NCBI GenBank assembly: GCA_947497455.1 | Contig: CANMGU010000001.1 | Span: 372,001 to 436,000, forward strand | Direction: 5' to 3' | DNA: 64,000 nucleotides | Origin: an uncultured Sphingomonadaceae bacterium | GTDB taxonomy: Bacteria; Pseudomonadota; Alphaproteobacteria; Sphingomonadales; Sphingomonadaceae | Part shown: piece by piece, positions 7,224-15,249 of the stretch | Numbering within the stretch: the stretch's first letter is position 1 | How the letters are laid out: each line of letters opens with the position of its first letter | The notes under the pieces: generated by a model | Seen by the model: only the letters and a program-made list of their open reading frames with translations | Told to the model about the DNA's origin: nothing | Databases searched by the model: none | Translations under genes and position numbers: made by a program

Positions 7224-8432
7224 ATGATCAAGACTAGTCTCTCCCAGCGAAATAACGCGGTTATCGTTCAGTATGAAAACACGTCTGATAATTATTTAGC
7301 TGTGCTCGGTTTTGGGACCGTCTTTGACGCATCGGATACAGATTGCCTCAACGTCAAAGATAAAGATGGTAAGGCGGCGACCTATTTCGGACCCCGCTAC
7401 AAATATGACCACTCCTCAAAAGAGAGCGGAATTACGCTCAAACCAAAGCAAAAAGGAGAGAAAATCATCAATATCCCTGCACTCTACGGGGTCGAAAACG
7501 GCAAATATACGTGTACGCTCAAGGATAAGAGTGTCTCTTTTGCGGTGATAAACCCTGCGAGCGCGGCGATTGAAAAAGAAATCGATGTAGACACTCGGCC
7601 TAAAGCTGTCTCAATTGAGATCGATACCGTCGATCCGGTTTGGCAGAAACGCACCCTCAGTTTTGATCCGCCCCCACTCTCAGAATTAGGTGATGCCGAA
7701 ATAATATCGACAGTCACACCGCCAAGCGACCTTGAAATGATTCCCGCCAATCAACCCTGTGATAACATCCCCCTTTGTCATCCTCTGGTCACGAAGGGAC
7801 GGGCTATCGCTACGGCCTTTTGCTGGCGCAGCGGCGCCGTCGGCCCTGGCGGGGCTATATCCCACCCCGTGGTCAGTCAGTCGTTTAGCTATACTCGCAA
7901 AATGAAGATCTCACGACTTACCACGGCGATTAGCCGTCTCTTCATTTGGAACGGTGGACGATATCTATATAATCCGACGCTTTATCGTCGGTGGTTTGGC
8001 GCGACTAATCCACACCGCCTTGAGCAATTCAAAAAAACGTTCTTTCTCTCACGTCCGTTTTACTGCAAGCGATGTTTCTTTTCCGCCGGCTACTACGGCC
8101 CCGGCGTTGACCGCCGGACGGTTGCCGCCGCATTTATTCATCCCGGCTCTGATAACTTTGGCTTGATCCTTTATCCCTTGTTTTGGTCATGGCCGGACTG
8201 GGGAGCTGATTCCAAAATCACAACGCTCGTACATGAATATTCTCATGGACAAGGCGGCACTAACCTAAACTTCCTGCCCGAAGTTTATGGCCGGCGCGAT
8301 TGTCTGGAACTCGCTAGGAAAAAACCAGATAAGGCCATTCAAAACGCCGATAATTACGGCTATTATTTTTATGAGGCGGTTGGCTCAATCCATTTCCCAA
8401 CAATTAGACCATATCCTCGTGTCAGTTATTAA
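7224..8432 (+). CDS. M35-like (deuterolysin/peptidyl-Lys) metallopeptidase
   Basis: The 402-residue product has HEYSHG at residues 337-342 (zinc ligands His337 and His341, base Glu338), a downstream Tyr-Gly pair (EVYGRRD) and the segment AIQNADNYGYYF, which is diagnostic of aspzincin peptidases of family M35. The N-terminal 115 residues look like the beta-sandwich propeptide of that family, with ITLKPKQKGEK and a YGVENGKYTC strand. M35 enzymes are usually secreted, yet no signal peptide is visible; export may depend on another route or the start may be upstream. The aspartate third ligand of the GTxDxxYG motif is not obvious here (GTNLNFLPEVYG), so activity is uncertain. A WG-repeat gene follows 45 bases downstream on the same strand. 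Confidence 0.78.
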   Translation: MIKTSLSQRNNAVIVQYENTSDNYLAVLGFGTVFDASDTDCLNVKDKDGKAATYFGPRYKYDHSSKESGITLKPKQKGEKIINIPALYGVENGKYTCTLKDKSVSFAVINPASAAIEKEIDVDTRPKAVSIEIDTVDPVWQKRTLSFDPPPLSELGDAEIISTVTPPSDLEMIPANQPCDNIPLCHPLVTKGRAIATAFCWRSGAVGPGGAISHPVVSQSFSYTRKMKISRLTTAISRLFIWNGGRYLYNPTLYRRWFGATNPHRLEQFKKTFFLSRPFYCKRCFFSAGYYGPGVDRRTVAAAFIHPGSDNFGLILYPLFWSWPDWGADSKITTLVHEYSHGQGGTNLNFLPEVYGRRDCLELARKKPDKAIQNADNYGYYFYEAVGSIHFPTIRPYPRVSY

Positions 8433-8477
8433 TTTGGTGTCCGATCAATTGAGCTCTACGATCGTAACGTGTTGATT

Positions 8478-9710
8478 ATGTACGGGATTGAACAGCATTT
8501 CTCGAACTTTAGTTTTGGCGATGGGCTGGCGCCGTTTCGGGCGTCAAACGGCCTTTACGGCTATATCGACAACACAGGTATGGTCACTTTGCCAGCGAAG
8601 TATCTGGCCGCGGGGCCTTTTCGAAACGGCGTTGCTGCTGTCGGACTTAGCGTTGATCAGAGCGGCGATTATCTCGAAATCGGTTTCATCGATAAGAATG
8701 GTTTAGTCGGCGTTCGGAACGCCGACCTATACCCAATCAAGGACAGCGCGTCCGAGCCGATCCGGATGCCCAAATATTATAACGATCAATGCGTGCTACG
8801 GACATTTTATGAGCGACCGGGGATTACCGATAAAGACGGCAATACAATACCGGGCGATTACCGCTATTACCAAACGTCAACCAACGCGGACGGACTTGCC
8901 GTCTCAATCAGCGAATTTCCGATCGGTAGCGGGAATTTCAGACAATTTGTTACAGATAGCAATAAGTCACTGGTGAATGTTCTGGTTGGTGGGCAACCAA
9001 CTTATCAATTAGATATGGGCATCGATAATGAACGGCAGTCAATATCTGCCGCTGAATTTCCCGATGATCAAATTGAATTTGGGTTTACAAACCTGCTCTC
9101 ATCAGGTTTTTACGTTATTGACGATCCTAATCCTGACCCAACAACTGACCCAAAATTTCGCTTCGCGCGCTATGACGCTGGTCAGTCGAAAATAATGGCT
9201 GACAGTGATCCATACGCCGTCTATTCGGCTTCGAATTTTTTTGATGGGCACGCGCTGGTATTCAAAAATAACGACTTTCACATCATTGATAATACGTTCG
9301 CAACACAAATGACGATTCCAAATCCATGGGATGAGACGGCCGTCATTATGATCCGATATATTCCGGAAAATCGGTATGTGCCCGTCTGCGCTGTTTTTGA
9401 GTCTGAGCTTAAATCCTGCTATAATTTATATGACCTGGTCGACAGGAAGTGGATATTAGCCAAAGACATCATCTCGCAAAGCTTCCTGCAGTTTTTGTCC
9501 TACGTCTCAGATCCGTTATTCTTCTACGTCGAAGATGACAGTCACAGAGGTCTGAAAGCGATCAATTTCCAAAACCCGTCCTTAGAGTCTCCACCGATGA
9601 TCACTGCGACGCGTCCCCACGACGATTTTTTCTCAGCCGAAGTCGCCCCAGGCGTCTGCGGCTATCTCAACTATGACATGAAATTGATTTTTGCCTTCAA
9701 TTTTCGCTGA
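8478..9710 (+). CDS. WG-repeat protein
   Basis: The roughly 410-residue product opens with two WG/KWG-type repeats: FSFGDGLAPFRASNGLYGY followed by IDNTGMVTLPAKY, then AGPFRNGVAAVGL and IGFIDKNGLVG. Such repeats form beta-propeller-like surfaces in bacterial proteins. Later parts are less regular but keep the FxDGHALV and YID spacing. A short C-terminal segment (FFSAEVAPGVCGYLNYD) repeats the theme. I chose the ATG at 8478; the TTG at 8469 adds three residues. The close spacing and shared strand with the M35-like gene suggest an operon, so it could be a binding partner or specificity factor of the peptidase. No signal peptide is seen. Confidence 0.75.
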   Translation: MYGIEQHFSNFSFGDGLAPFRASNGLYGYIDNTGMVTLPAKYLAAGPFRNGVAAVGLSVDQSGDYLEIGFIDKNGLVGVRNADLYPIKDSASEPIRMPKYYNDQCVLRTFYERPGITDKDGNTIPGDYRYYQTSTNADGLAVSISEFPIGSGNFRQFVTDSNKSLVNVLVGGQPTYQLDMGIDNERQSISAAEFPDDQIEFGFTNLLSSGFYVIDDPNPDPTTDPKFRFARYDAGQSKIMADSDPYAVYSASNFFDGHALVFKNNDFHIIDNTFATQMTIPNPWDETAVIMIRYIPENRYVPVCAVFESELKSCYNLYDLVDRKWILAKDIISQSFLQFLSYVSDPLFFYVEDDSHRGLKAINFQNPSLESPPMITATRPHDDFFSAEVAPGVCGYLNYDMKLIFAFNFR

Positions 9711-9971
9711 TAAATGGACAAAGGCAGATGTTGAGCGATACGTCAGCTTTCCACTCCAAAATCAGTCGCTAACAAACCAGCTAACGCGTTCTGGTTGCTG
9801 ACTGACCGTTAGATGGAGCGTAGCTCTAAGAGCAGCCTGACGACCAACGACCCATTTGTTGACATATGATACATCCTTATCTGACGGCAGGAACGGGCGC
9901 AAAAGCGGATATGGTCGACAAACAATTACAATGAATATTCGTGTGAACCGCGATAGGAGTTAAGGCGAAAT
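9711..9971. other. intergenic stretch with decayed palindrome
   Basis: No gene is visible between the WG-repeat gene and the convergent trypsin-like gene. At about 9895-9915, GGGCGCAAAAGCGGATAT preserves the spacer and right arm of an A-subtype palindrome. Confidence 0.5.
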
Positions 9972-10904
9972 CTATTGTACTTTCCATTCTCCCGGAACAG
10001 CATTATCAATCAGTTCATCAAGAACCTCTTTCCGCCAAACACGACCGAGTTGAGCGGAAAATTCCTGATCTGCTGTCTTTTCTTTAGGGGCTGCATTTTT
10101 ATCAATTTTGGCGGCAGCGCCATAGCGTCCCGAATAAACTCCCAGAAACTTAGTAGACCTAGCTTCCATCTGGAACGCACTGTGCTCTTTACTGATATAA
10201 CCACCTTGAGCGCGTGCATATACCGGTGACCCTGACATACCTTCACGAGTTGCGGTGTCGATTAAAAAAAGAGGCAACCCGTCAGCATCAAGGTTGGGTT
10301 CACTTGCAATTGAGCCACGTTTCCAAACAGGAATATTTCCTTGTTTTTGCAAACCAAGGGGAAAGCCTACAACAAAAACATCCATAGCGACCATCACGGC
10401 CATATCAGATTGGTCCTCAGGTCCCACTGCATAATAATAGATTGATTCGGACAGTACATCTTCGTTACCGACTGCCGGTAACGGGATTACAGCAAGGTCA
10501 ATTTCTTGACCTCTGGGGTGTTGAAGCCAACCAATGCCTGTTTCATAATCATTGTTTCCAAGCTGGATGTGCAACCACCGTGAATATCTTCCGATACTTT
10601 CTTTCTTAGGAACATCTAAACGCACCTCGTCAGGTGTAACGCTATCGCTCCTCATTGGCTGTCCCGTGTAGGTATTTCTGCCTGAAAATACGTGCCAGTT
10701 AGACACCAAGTAGCTCTTTCCATTCCGCTCGTAAAAAAATCCGGTTGCGTCATTGACGAATCCCTTGCCAATCAACTTAAGCGGGAGTGATACTAAAGAA
10801 TAATAGTCGATGCTCTTTTTCGTTTGCGTCAAAATGGCCTCCTCTAAGTCATCACAGGGGCCTTTTACTGTCGGACGGAACAACGTCGAGCCATGACAAG
10901 ACAT
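9972..10904 (-). CDS. trypsin-like serine peptidase (S1 family, DegP-like catalytic domain)
   Basis: The catalytic triad of a trypsin-like fold is visible in order: His in LVSNWHVFSG, Asp in EIDLAVIPL and Ser in TREGMSGSPVY, where GxSGSP is the nucleophile loop. VVGFPLGL matches the strand before the oxyanion region of DegP/HtrA-like enzymes. No PDZ domain follows, and I see no convincing signal peptide, so it may act in the cytoplasm. I prefer the ATG at 10904; the reading frame is open to 10976, but that start would place a palindrome fragment in the coding region. Stand-alone cytoplasmic trypsin-like domains often partner with other modules in bacterial conflict systems, but no partner is adjacent here. 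Confidence 0.82.
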   Translation of the reverse strand: MSCHGSTLFRPTVKGPCDDLEEAILTQTKKSIDYYSLVSLPLKLIGKGFVNDATGFFYERNGKSYLVSNWHVFSGRNTYTGQPMRSDSVTPDEVRLDVPKKESIGRYSRWLHIQLGNNDYETGIGWLQHPRGQEIDLAVIPLPAVGNEDVLSESIYYYAVGPEDQSDMAVMVAMDVFVVGFPLGLQKQGNIPVWKRGSIASEPNLDADGLPLFLIDTATREGMSGSPVYARAQGGYISKEHSAFQMEARSTKFLGVYSGRYGAAAKIDKNAAPKEKTADQEFSAQLGRVWRKEVLDELIDNAVPGEWKVQ

Positions 10905-11029
10905 AAGCAGTTTAATCCATAATCCATAGGTGCGCAATATGTCCGCTTGCGGGATTTTTATGCCGTTGGCCTTCATAAACGTCTACGTCAGCTTTCACCC
11001 CCACTTTAAGACATTCGACGGGTTAAAAG

Positions 11030-11060
11030 CTAATGTCCGCTTTCAGGATATTGTGGACAC
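11030..11060 (+). repeat. TGTCCGCTTT palindrome, B subtype
   Basis: CTAATGTCCGC and GTGGACA enclose TTTCAGGATATT. A further fragment, ATGTCCGCTTGCGGGA, lies at about 10939. This copy forms the left boundary of the tRNA-like gene. Confidence 0.8.
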
Positions 11061-11082
11061 GAGTTTTCTGTTATGCGCGCTC

Positions 11083-11183
11083 CGAGACGTGGCAGAGTGG
11101 CTGATTGCGGGTGCCCCCTTAATTGGGAGCACTCTGGGGCTTATACAATTAGGCTTCACGCGGGTTCGAATCCCGTCGTCTCT
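11083..11183 (+). tRNA. tRNA-like gene, serine-type body with irregular anticodon arm
   Basis: The acceptor arm pairs GAGACG (11084-11089) with CGTCTC; the outermost pair is C-T. The D arm has GCA/TGC with AGTGG in the loop. The T arm is GCGGG, loop TTCGAAT, CCCGT. A 7-bp variable arm (GGGGCTT with AGGCTTC, three wobbles, 8-base loop) makes it class II like tRNA-Ser. The anticodon arm is odd: a stem GTGC plus CCC pairs with GGG, a bulged A, then GCAC, giving 7-8 bp instead of 5, and the loop CTTAATT would display UAA (reads UUA) with an unusual U at position 37. No CCA is encoded. It sits between two palindromes 23 bases and 0 bases away. It may be a functional unusual tRNA, a mimic or a decaying tRNA-Ser. 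Confidence 0.55.
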
Positions 11184-11216
11184 CTAACGTCCGCTTGGGG
11201 CGCAAAACCGGACATT
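11184..11216 (+). repeat. TGTCCGCTTT palindrome, A subtype, directly abutting the tRNA-like gene
   Basis: CTAACGTCCGCTTG, spacer GGGCGCA, AAACCGGACATTTA. It begins at the base following the acceptor stem. Confidence 0.82.
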
Positions 11217-11351
11217 TACGACGACGAAACAACCCTTAGCTGACGATATTCCGCTGTTCGCATTTGTCGGCATGTTGCGCTCAAGCACCGATTGTAGTAA
11301 GGTTTCCTGCAATAATAATGGGTCGCGCTGCAAAAAATTTGGGAGCGCGCT

Positions 11352-11954
11352 ATGATTACAGGTAATCGGTATCCAAAATCAGTTATGCTCGTTTGCGCGG
11401 TGATGGCGGTGTTGTTGGCGAGTTGTACCAGGACATTTGTTCCGATCCCACCTCCACCGAATGATTCCCCTCCCATTGTAAAAATAAGCAATTTTTCTCC
11501 TGGTGGAGCGACCAACATCGATAAAGAGTCAGTAAGTTCTGCGGATGGCCTATCCGCGCAGGTAACAGTTTCCAATAACAAAAAATGCGACCCGCCGGTC
11601 GTGATGATAATGGCAGGAGCTTCAAATCCGGCTGGAGGCGTTCAAGAATTGGAAGTAACTACCACAATGTTACCTGGCTCAAATCCGGATTTAATCGCAA
11701 CGACAACGTCGTCACCGAATGTCTCAGGGCAAGTACCAACATCTCTGAGTATATTTGGATATAACGATGCCCCCGGCCCAGAAGCGGGTAACGAACCGAT
11801 ATTTCTTAAGTTTGATGGCGGGCCTCTTGGGTGCATACGAAGCGGACAATTTCTTGTCACGGCAACCGCAAGAAATTTCAATAATCAAACAACCACATTG
11901 ACAGAAACAGTGAGCTTTGAGCTGACTGACAATGGTTGTGGCTGTGTCTCATAA
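11352..11954 (+). CDS. lipoprotein of unknown function
   Basis: The 200-residue product has a classic lipoprotein signal: basic start, hydrophobic helix and LLASC with the lipidated Cys at residue 25. A Pro-rich linker (PIPPPPNDSPP) follows. The remaining 150 residues are Thr/Ser-rich with alternating strands, consistent with an Ig-like beta-sandwich, and end in CGCVS; two Cys pairs may form disulfides. The start ATG at 11352 is preceded by GGGAGCG, a reasonable ribosome site. It is a single-gene unit with its own terminator and a palindrome after it. I do not recognise a specific family. Confidence 0.75.
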   Translation: MITGNRYPKSVMLVCAVMAVLLASCTRTFVPIPPPPNDSPPIVKISNFSPGGATNIDKESVSSADGLSAQVTVSNNKKCDPPVVMIMAGASNPAGGVQELEVTTTMLPGSNPDLIATTTSSPNVSGQVPTSLSIFGYNDAPGPEAGNEPIFLKFDGGPLGCIRSGQFLVTATARNFNNQTTTLTETVSFELTDNGCGCVS

Positions 11955-11995
11955 TTCTCACGGTAGGCACAAGCCAAAATCGAAAGATGAAGCAT

Positions 11996-12032
11996 CGCCC
12001 CGCTGCGTTCATTCGTGGCGGGGTTTTGTTTT
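11996..12032 (+). terminator. Rho-independent terminator
   Basis: GCCCCGC pairs with GCGGGG over a 14-base loop and is followed by TTTTGTTTTG, 42 bases after the lipoprotein stop. Confidence 0.8.
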
Positions 12033-12045
12033 GTGCGGTTAGTCC

Positions 12046-12075
12046 AATGTCCGCTTTGGGCACAAAAGCGGACAT
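12046..12075 (+). repeat. TGTCCGCTTT palindrome, A subtype
   Basis: AATGTCCGCTTT, spacer GGGCACA, AAGCGGACAT. This is the last copy before the kinase region, where the elements are absent for almost 8.7 kb. Confidence 0.88.
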
Positions 12076-12225
12076 CAAGCACAAGTCGATTGCTCTGGCC
12101 ACCAGTTAACGATTCGTGCCTCGTTAACTCGGGCTAGACTTTTGACGCTTCTGCAACAAAACCATTGCTTTCCAGCGCCGGTAATTTAGCTTTCTTTTCA
12201 ATTCTTTGATTTTAGGGAGACGGCA

Positions 12226-14574
12226 ATGGACTGGGCAGCGCTTGGCAAAACAATTGAGCATCTCGAAACGTTGAGTGAAGATGAGATCATCGCCGAGATG
12301 CAGCGGCTGCAGGCAGATGATGACGAACTTGCTGAAGCAGCGGAGGCCTATCTGGGCAACCGGGAGAAGATGTTGTCATTCATGCAGACCCGCATGCCGG
12401 AAGATTTCACCGCAAAGAAAGCAACACTGAAATCAGGTGCTCGGGTCGGCAGTTGGAAAATTGACCAGCTTATTGGTTCGGGCGGCATGGGTGAAGTTTA
12501 CAAAGCCGAACGGGCTGACGGCATGTTCGACCAGCAGGTCGCCCTTAAGCTGGCCAAACGCAAAGGCAAGGCCTTCGCCGCGCGCTTTGAGGCCGAGCGG
12601 CAAAGGTTGGCGCAGCTGGATCACCCCAATATCGCCCGCATCGTCGATGGCGGCACAGCAGGCAATGGCGCCCCCTTCATGACGATGGAGTTTGTGGATG
12701 GGCAACCAATCACCGAATATACCGTGTTCAATAGTTTGGATCGAAACGCGCGGCTTGCGTTGGTAAGACAACTCTGCACTGCTGTCTCGCATGCGCATAG
12801 TCGACTGGTGCTGCACCGGGATATCAAACATGACAATGTTCTGATCAATCAGGACGGGCAGCTGCGGCTGATTGACTTTGGCGTAGCATCGCTTGTCGGC
12901 GAAGAAGAGGGTGCGGCAAAGCAAGGTCCGCTAACGCTGGCCTATGCCGCACCTGAGCAGCTGAAAGGCGACGCGGTAAGCGCTGCCACCGACATTTTTG
13001 CTGTTGGAATGCTCATGCATCTGCTTGAAACCGGCGCGCTTCCAGCTCGGCAACCTGACGCTTCGGTTGCCATAGCCGATGACCAATTGGCGGACCGCGA
13101 TCTGGCGGCCATTATCGCAAAGGCAATAGCGACAGACCCCGATGAACGCTATGGTTCGGTGGATGCGCTGGAAGATGACATTGCGAAATATCTGGGCGGA
13201 TTTCCGGTTGCGGCACGCTCTGCATCTGCGGTAGCTCGCTTCACAAAACTGGTCCGCCGGAACAAGCTGACGTCGATAATGAGCGGCACGGCAGCGGCGG
13301 CTCTCGTGGCCGGAGTGATCGGAGCGAGCGTCTTTGCCTATCAGGCAAATGAAGCGCGGGCAGAGGCGGAAGAGCGATTGGAATGGGCCGAATACTCCCT
13401 AGAGGAAGCACGGCTGGAGACTGTTCGAGTTGGCGCCCAGCAAGATCTATTTCAGAAATTCGTTATCGATGAAGCTCGCATAGCTGAAAGCGATCTCCGC
13501 TCCTTCTTGGTGAATTCAGCAGAAGATGCCAAGCAAAGCTATGATAGAAACCCGGAATTGAGTTCTGCGCTGATCAGCGCGGTTGCCAATTATCTGCTTC
13601 GCCGAGGTGATTACAATGGCTCTAAAAATCTCAACAATTTTGTAATTTCTCATAAGAAAACGCCAGAAATAACAGTGCAGGATGCGAAAATCATGCAAGG
13701 CCGCAACCTGCGTGAATTGGGCGACGAGGCGGGTTCGGAAAAAATGCTCGGCGAAGTAATTGACTGGATGCAAACCAAACCATTCACTCTCAAGAGTGAA
13801 GGCTACGCATTGATTGTCACAAACTATGCAATGGCGACCCTTGATGAGGAGGATTTAAAAGAGGCAGTACGCGTAAATCTGATCCATGCCAATGACACAG
13901 ACAAGGATGCTTCAGGCCGTGCCTATCATTATAACAGCTTGGGGGTTCTGTCCGGCAAACTCGGCAATTATCAGAAGATGATAGAATATGGCATCCAGTC
14001 TGTTCAATTCTCGAGGGAAGCCGAAAATATTAATTTTGTATCGCTTAACACTCGATCCTTGAATCTGGTAGGGTCGATTCTTTTTGCTCAGCAGGATATT
14101 GAGTTAGCGCGTTCTTTTTTCCCTTCTGAGGTCGAAGTGATGGATGAAGAAAAAGGACATTTACGTCACCGCAGCCTCTACCGGCTGCACGAGGGTCTTA
14201 TGCTTCAAATTGAAAAGAACCACGAAGCTTCTTTTGAGAAGGCAAAGCAGGCGTTCGCCATCGCAGCCGACCAATACCCTCCTGGTTCGTCTTATTACTA
14301 TTCAGTAGCTGGTTTCCTAATCGAAGCAGGCGCCTTGGCCGGGAAACCTGACGATGTTCGCGAATTGCTGGATAGTGTCCTAATCCCTGTCGATGACACT
14401 AGCGATAAACCTCACGCTCGCGGGGAATTAGCTCAAGCATTTTTGCTTAATGCAGAGGGTCAGCGAGAAAAGGCACTGGCTATTTACAAATCTCTGGATT
14501 CGGAAAAAATAAACCGTGACTATGAATTGATCTATAAACGTGACTTGCTTCGGAAAACGCTTAATTTACGTTAG
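12226..14574 (+). CDS. membrane-anchored Ser/Thr protein kinase with helical-repeat sensor part
   Basis: The 782-residue protein has a Hanks-type kinase domain at about 78-330: glycine loop IGSGGMGEVYKA, catalytic Lys108 in VALKLAK, HRDIKHDN with Asp199, DFG with Asp217, and APEQLKG. A single membrane helix lies at about 348-371 (TAAAALVAGVIGASVFAY), then a charged coiled coil, then about 380 residues of helical repeats of TPR type. The N-terminal 77 residues carry a helical acidic segment. The kinase side is cytoplasmic and the TPR part periplasmic. The ATG at 12226 follows AGGGAGA. The gene converges on an ECF-type sigma gene and overlaps it by 14 bases. In sphingomonads and planctomycetes such kinases commonly pair with this sigma subgroup, so kinase control of the sigma factor is the likely role, by inference. 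Confidence 0.92.
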   Translation: MDWAALGKTIEHLETLSEDEIIAEMQRLQADDDELAEAAEAYLGNREKMLSFMQTRMPEDFTAKKATLKSGARVGSWKIDQLIGSGGMGEVYKAERADGMFDQQVALKLAKRKGKAFAARFEAERQRLAQLDHPNIARIVDGGTAGNGAPFMTMEFVDGQPITEYTVFNSLDRNARLALVRQLCTAVSHAHSRLVLHRDIKHDNVLINQDGQLRLIDFGVASLVGEEEGAAKQGPLTLAYAAPEQLKGDAVSAATDIFAVGMLMHLLETGALPARQPDASVAIADDQLADRDLAAIIAKAIATDPDERYGSVDALEDDIAKYLGGFPVAARSASAVARFTKLVRRNKLTSIMSGTAAAALVAGVIGASVFAYQANEARAEAEERLEWAEYSLEEARLETVRVGAQQDLFQKFVIDEARIAESDLRSFLVNSAEDAKQSYDRNPELSSALISAVANYLLRRGDYNGSKNLNNFVISHKKTPEITVQDAKIMQGRNLRELGDEAGSEKMLGEVIDWMQTKPFTLKSEGYALIVTNYAMATLDEEDLKEAVRVNLIHANDTDKDASGRAYHYNSLGVLSGKLGNYQKMIEYGIQSVQFSREAENINFVSLNTRSLNLVGSILFAQQDIELARSFFPSEVEVMDEEKGHLRHRSLYRLHEGLMLQIEKNHEASFEKAKQAFAIAADQYPPGSSYYYSVAGFLIEAGALAGKPDDVRELLDSVLIPVDDTSDKPHARGELAQAFLLNAEGQREKALAIYKSLDSEKINRDYELIYKRDLLRKTLNLR

Positions 14575-15118
14575 CTGCTCCCACCCGCTCCGCCAGCCAC
14601 GCACGAGCATCTGTCCAGTCGCGCCTGACGGTCCGGTCTGATACATCCAGCATATCGGCGGTTTCGCCTTCGGTCATACCGGCAAAATAACGCGCATCTA
14701 CGATCTTGGCCCAGCGTGGATTCGCCTCCTCCAGCTGCTCCATCAGATTTCCGATGGCTACCAGCTCTTCTGGACTTTCGCTATATTCCGGCAGCATTTC
14801 GACATCGGCCTCATTGTCAATGCGCTGCCGGTCGCGTTTGGCCGTCAATTTGCTGCGCGCATAATCCACGATTACATGGCGAACCGCGAGTGAGGCCGCG
14901 CACAGAAAATGCTTGTCACTGTCCCAACTGGAATCCTGCCCCAGCTTCAGGAAGCTCTCATGCACGATATCCTCGGTGCGCATTGTTTCGCCGACATTGG
15001 CGCGGCGGCGACGACGGCGGGCTAGCAGGATGAGTTCTTCATAATGCTTTTCGATCAGAGCCGAGGCTAGGTTGCGCTCGCTCGCGCCATATTTTTCATG
15101 ATCTGCTGCTCCACTCAT
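14561..15118 (-). CDS. ECF-type sigma-70 family factor (kinase-linked subgroup)
   Basis: The product of about 185 residues has the sigma2 core (EDIVHESFLKL, then HFLCAASLAVRHVIVDYAR) and a sigma4 helix-turn-helix (MTEGETADMLDVSDRTVRRDWTDARAWL). The VRRDW recognition helix and the RHVIVDYAR segment are typical of the ECF subgroup often encoded beside Ser/Thr kinases. I place the start at the ATG at 15118 (MSGAADHEKYG); the frame is open to 15154, but those 12 residues look non-coding. No anti-sigma gene with a zinc motif is adjacent, so regulation by the convergent kinase is plausible. The divergent exported-protein genes at 15250 onward are its obvious candidate targets. Confidence 0.9.
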   Translation of the reverse strand: MSGAADHEKYGASERNLASALIEKHYEELILLARRRRRRANVGETMRTEDIVHESFLKLGQDSSWDSDKHFLCAASLAVRHVIVDYARSKLTAKRDRQRIDNEADVEMLPEYSESPEELVAIGNLMEQLEEANPRWAKIVDARYFAGMTEGETADMLDVSDRTVRRDWTDARAWLAERVGAANVN

Positions 15119-15208
15119 CTTTTTACCAAGTAACGTAAAGTCGCCTGCACACAAGATTTTTCAAAATAATCTGTCCGCTTTTGCTCGTCTTTCTCGTTGT
15201 GGGGGGTA

Positions 15209-15226
15209 GGCGACCTGAAAGTCGCC
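15209..15226 (+). promoter_or_regulatory. leader hairpin upstream of exported-protein run
   Basis: GGCGAC and GTCGCC form a perfect 6-bp stem with the loop CTGAAA, 24 bases before the ATG at 15250 and just upstream of the AGAGGG ribosome site. It could influence translation or mRNA stability; a promoter was not identified with confidence. Confidence 0.35.
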
Positions 15227-15249
15227 CTTGCAACAAAGAGGGTTTGAAT

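Noticed and set aside
11083..11183. An ordinary tRNA-Ser or tRNA-Leu call
   Set aside because: The anticodon stem cannot be drawn with 5 pairs and a 7-base loop without a bulge, and the outer acceptor pair is mismatched.
1200..12075. The palindromes as classical integron attC sites or a CRISPR array
   Set aside because: The GTTRRRY/RYYYAAC core boxes of attC are absent, the recombinase lacks the integron integrase patch, and the intervals are whole genes of variable length rather than uniform spacers.
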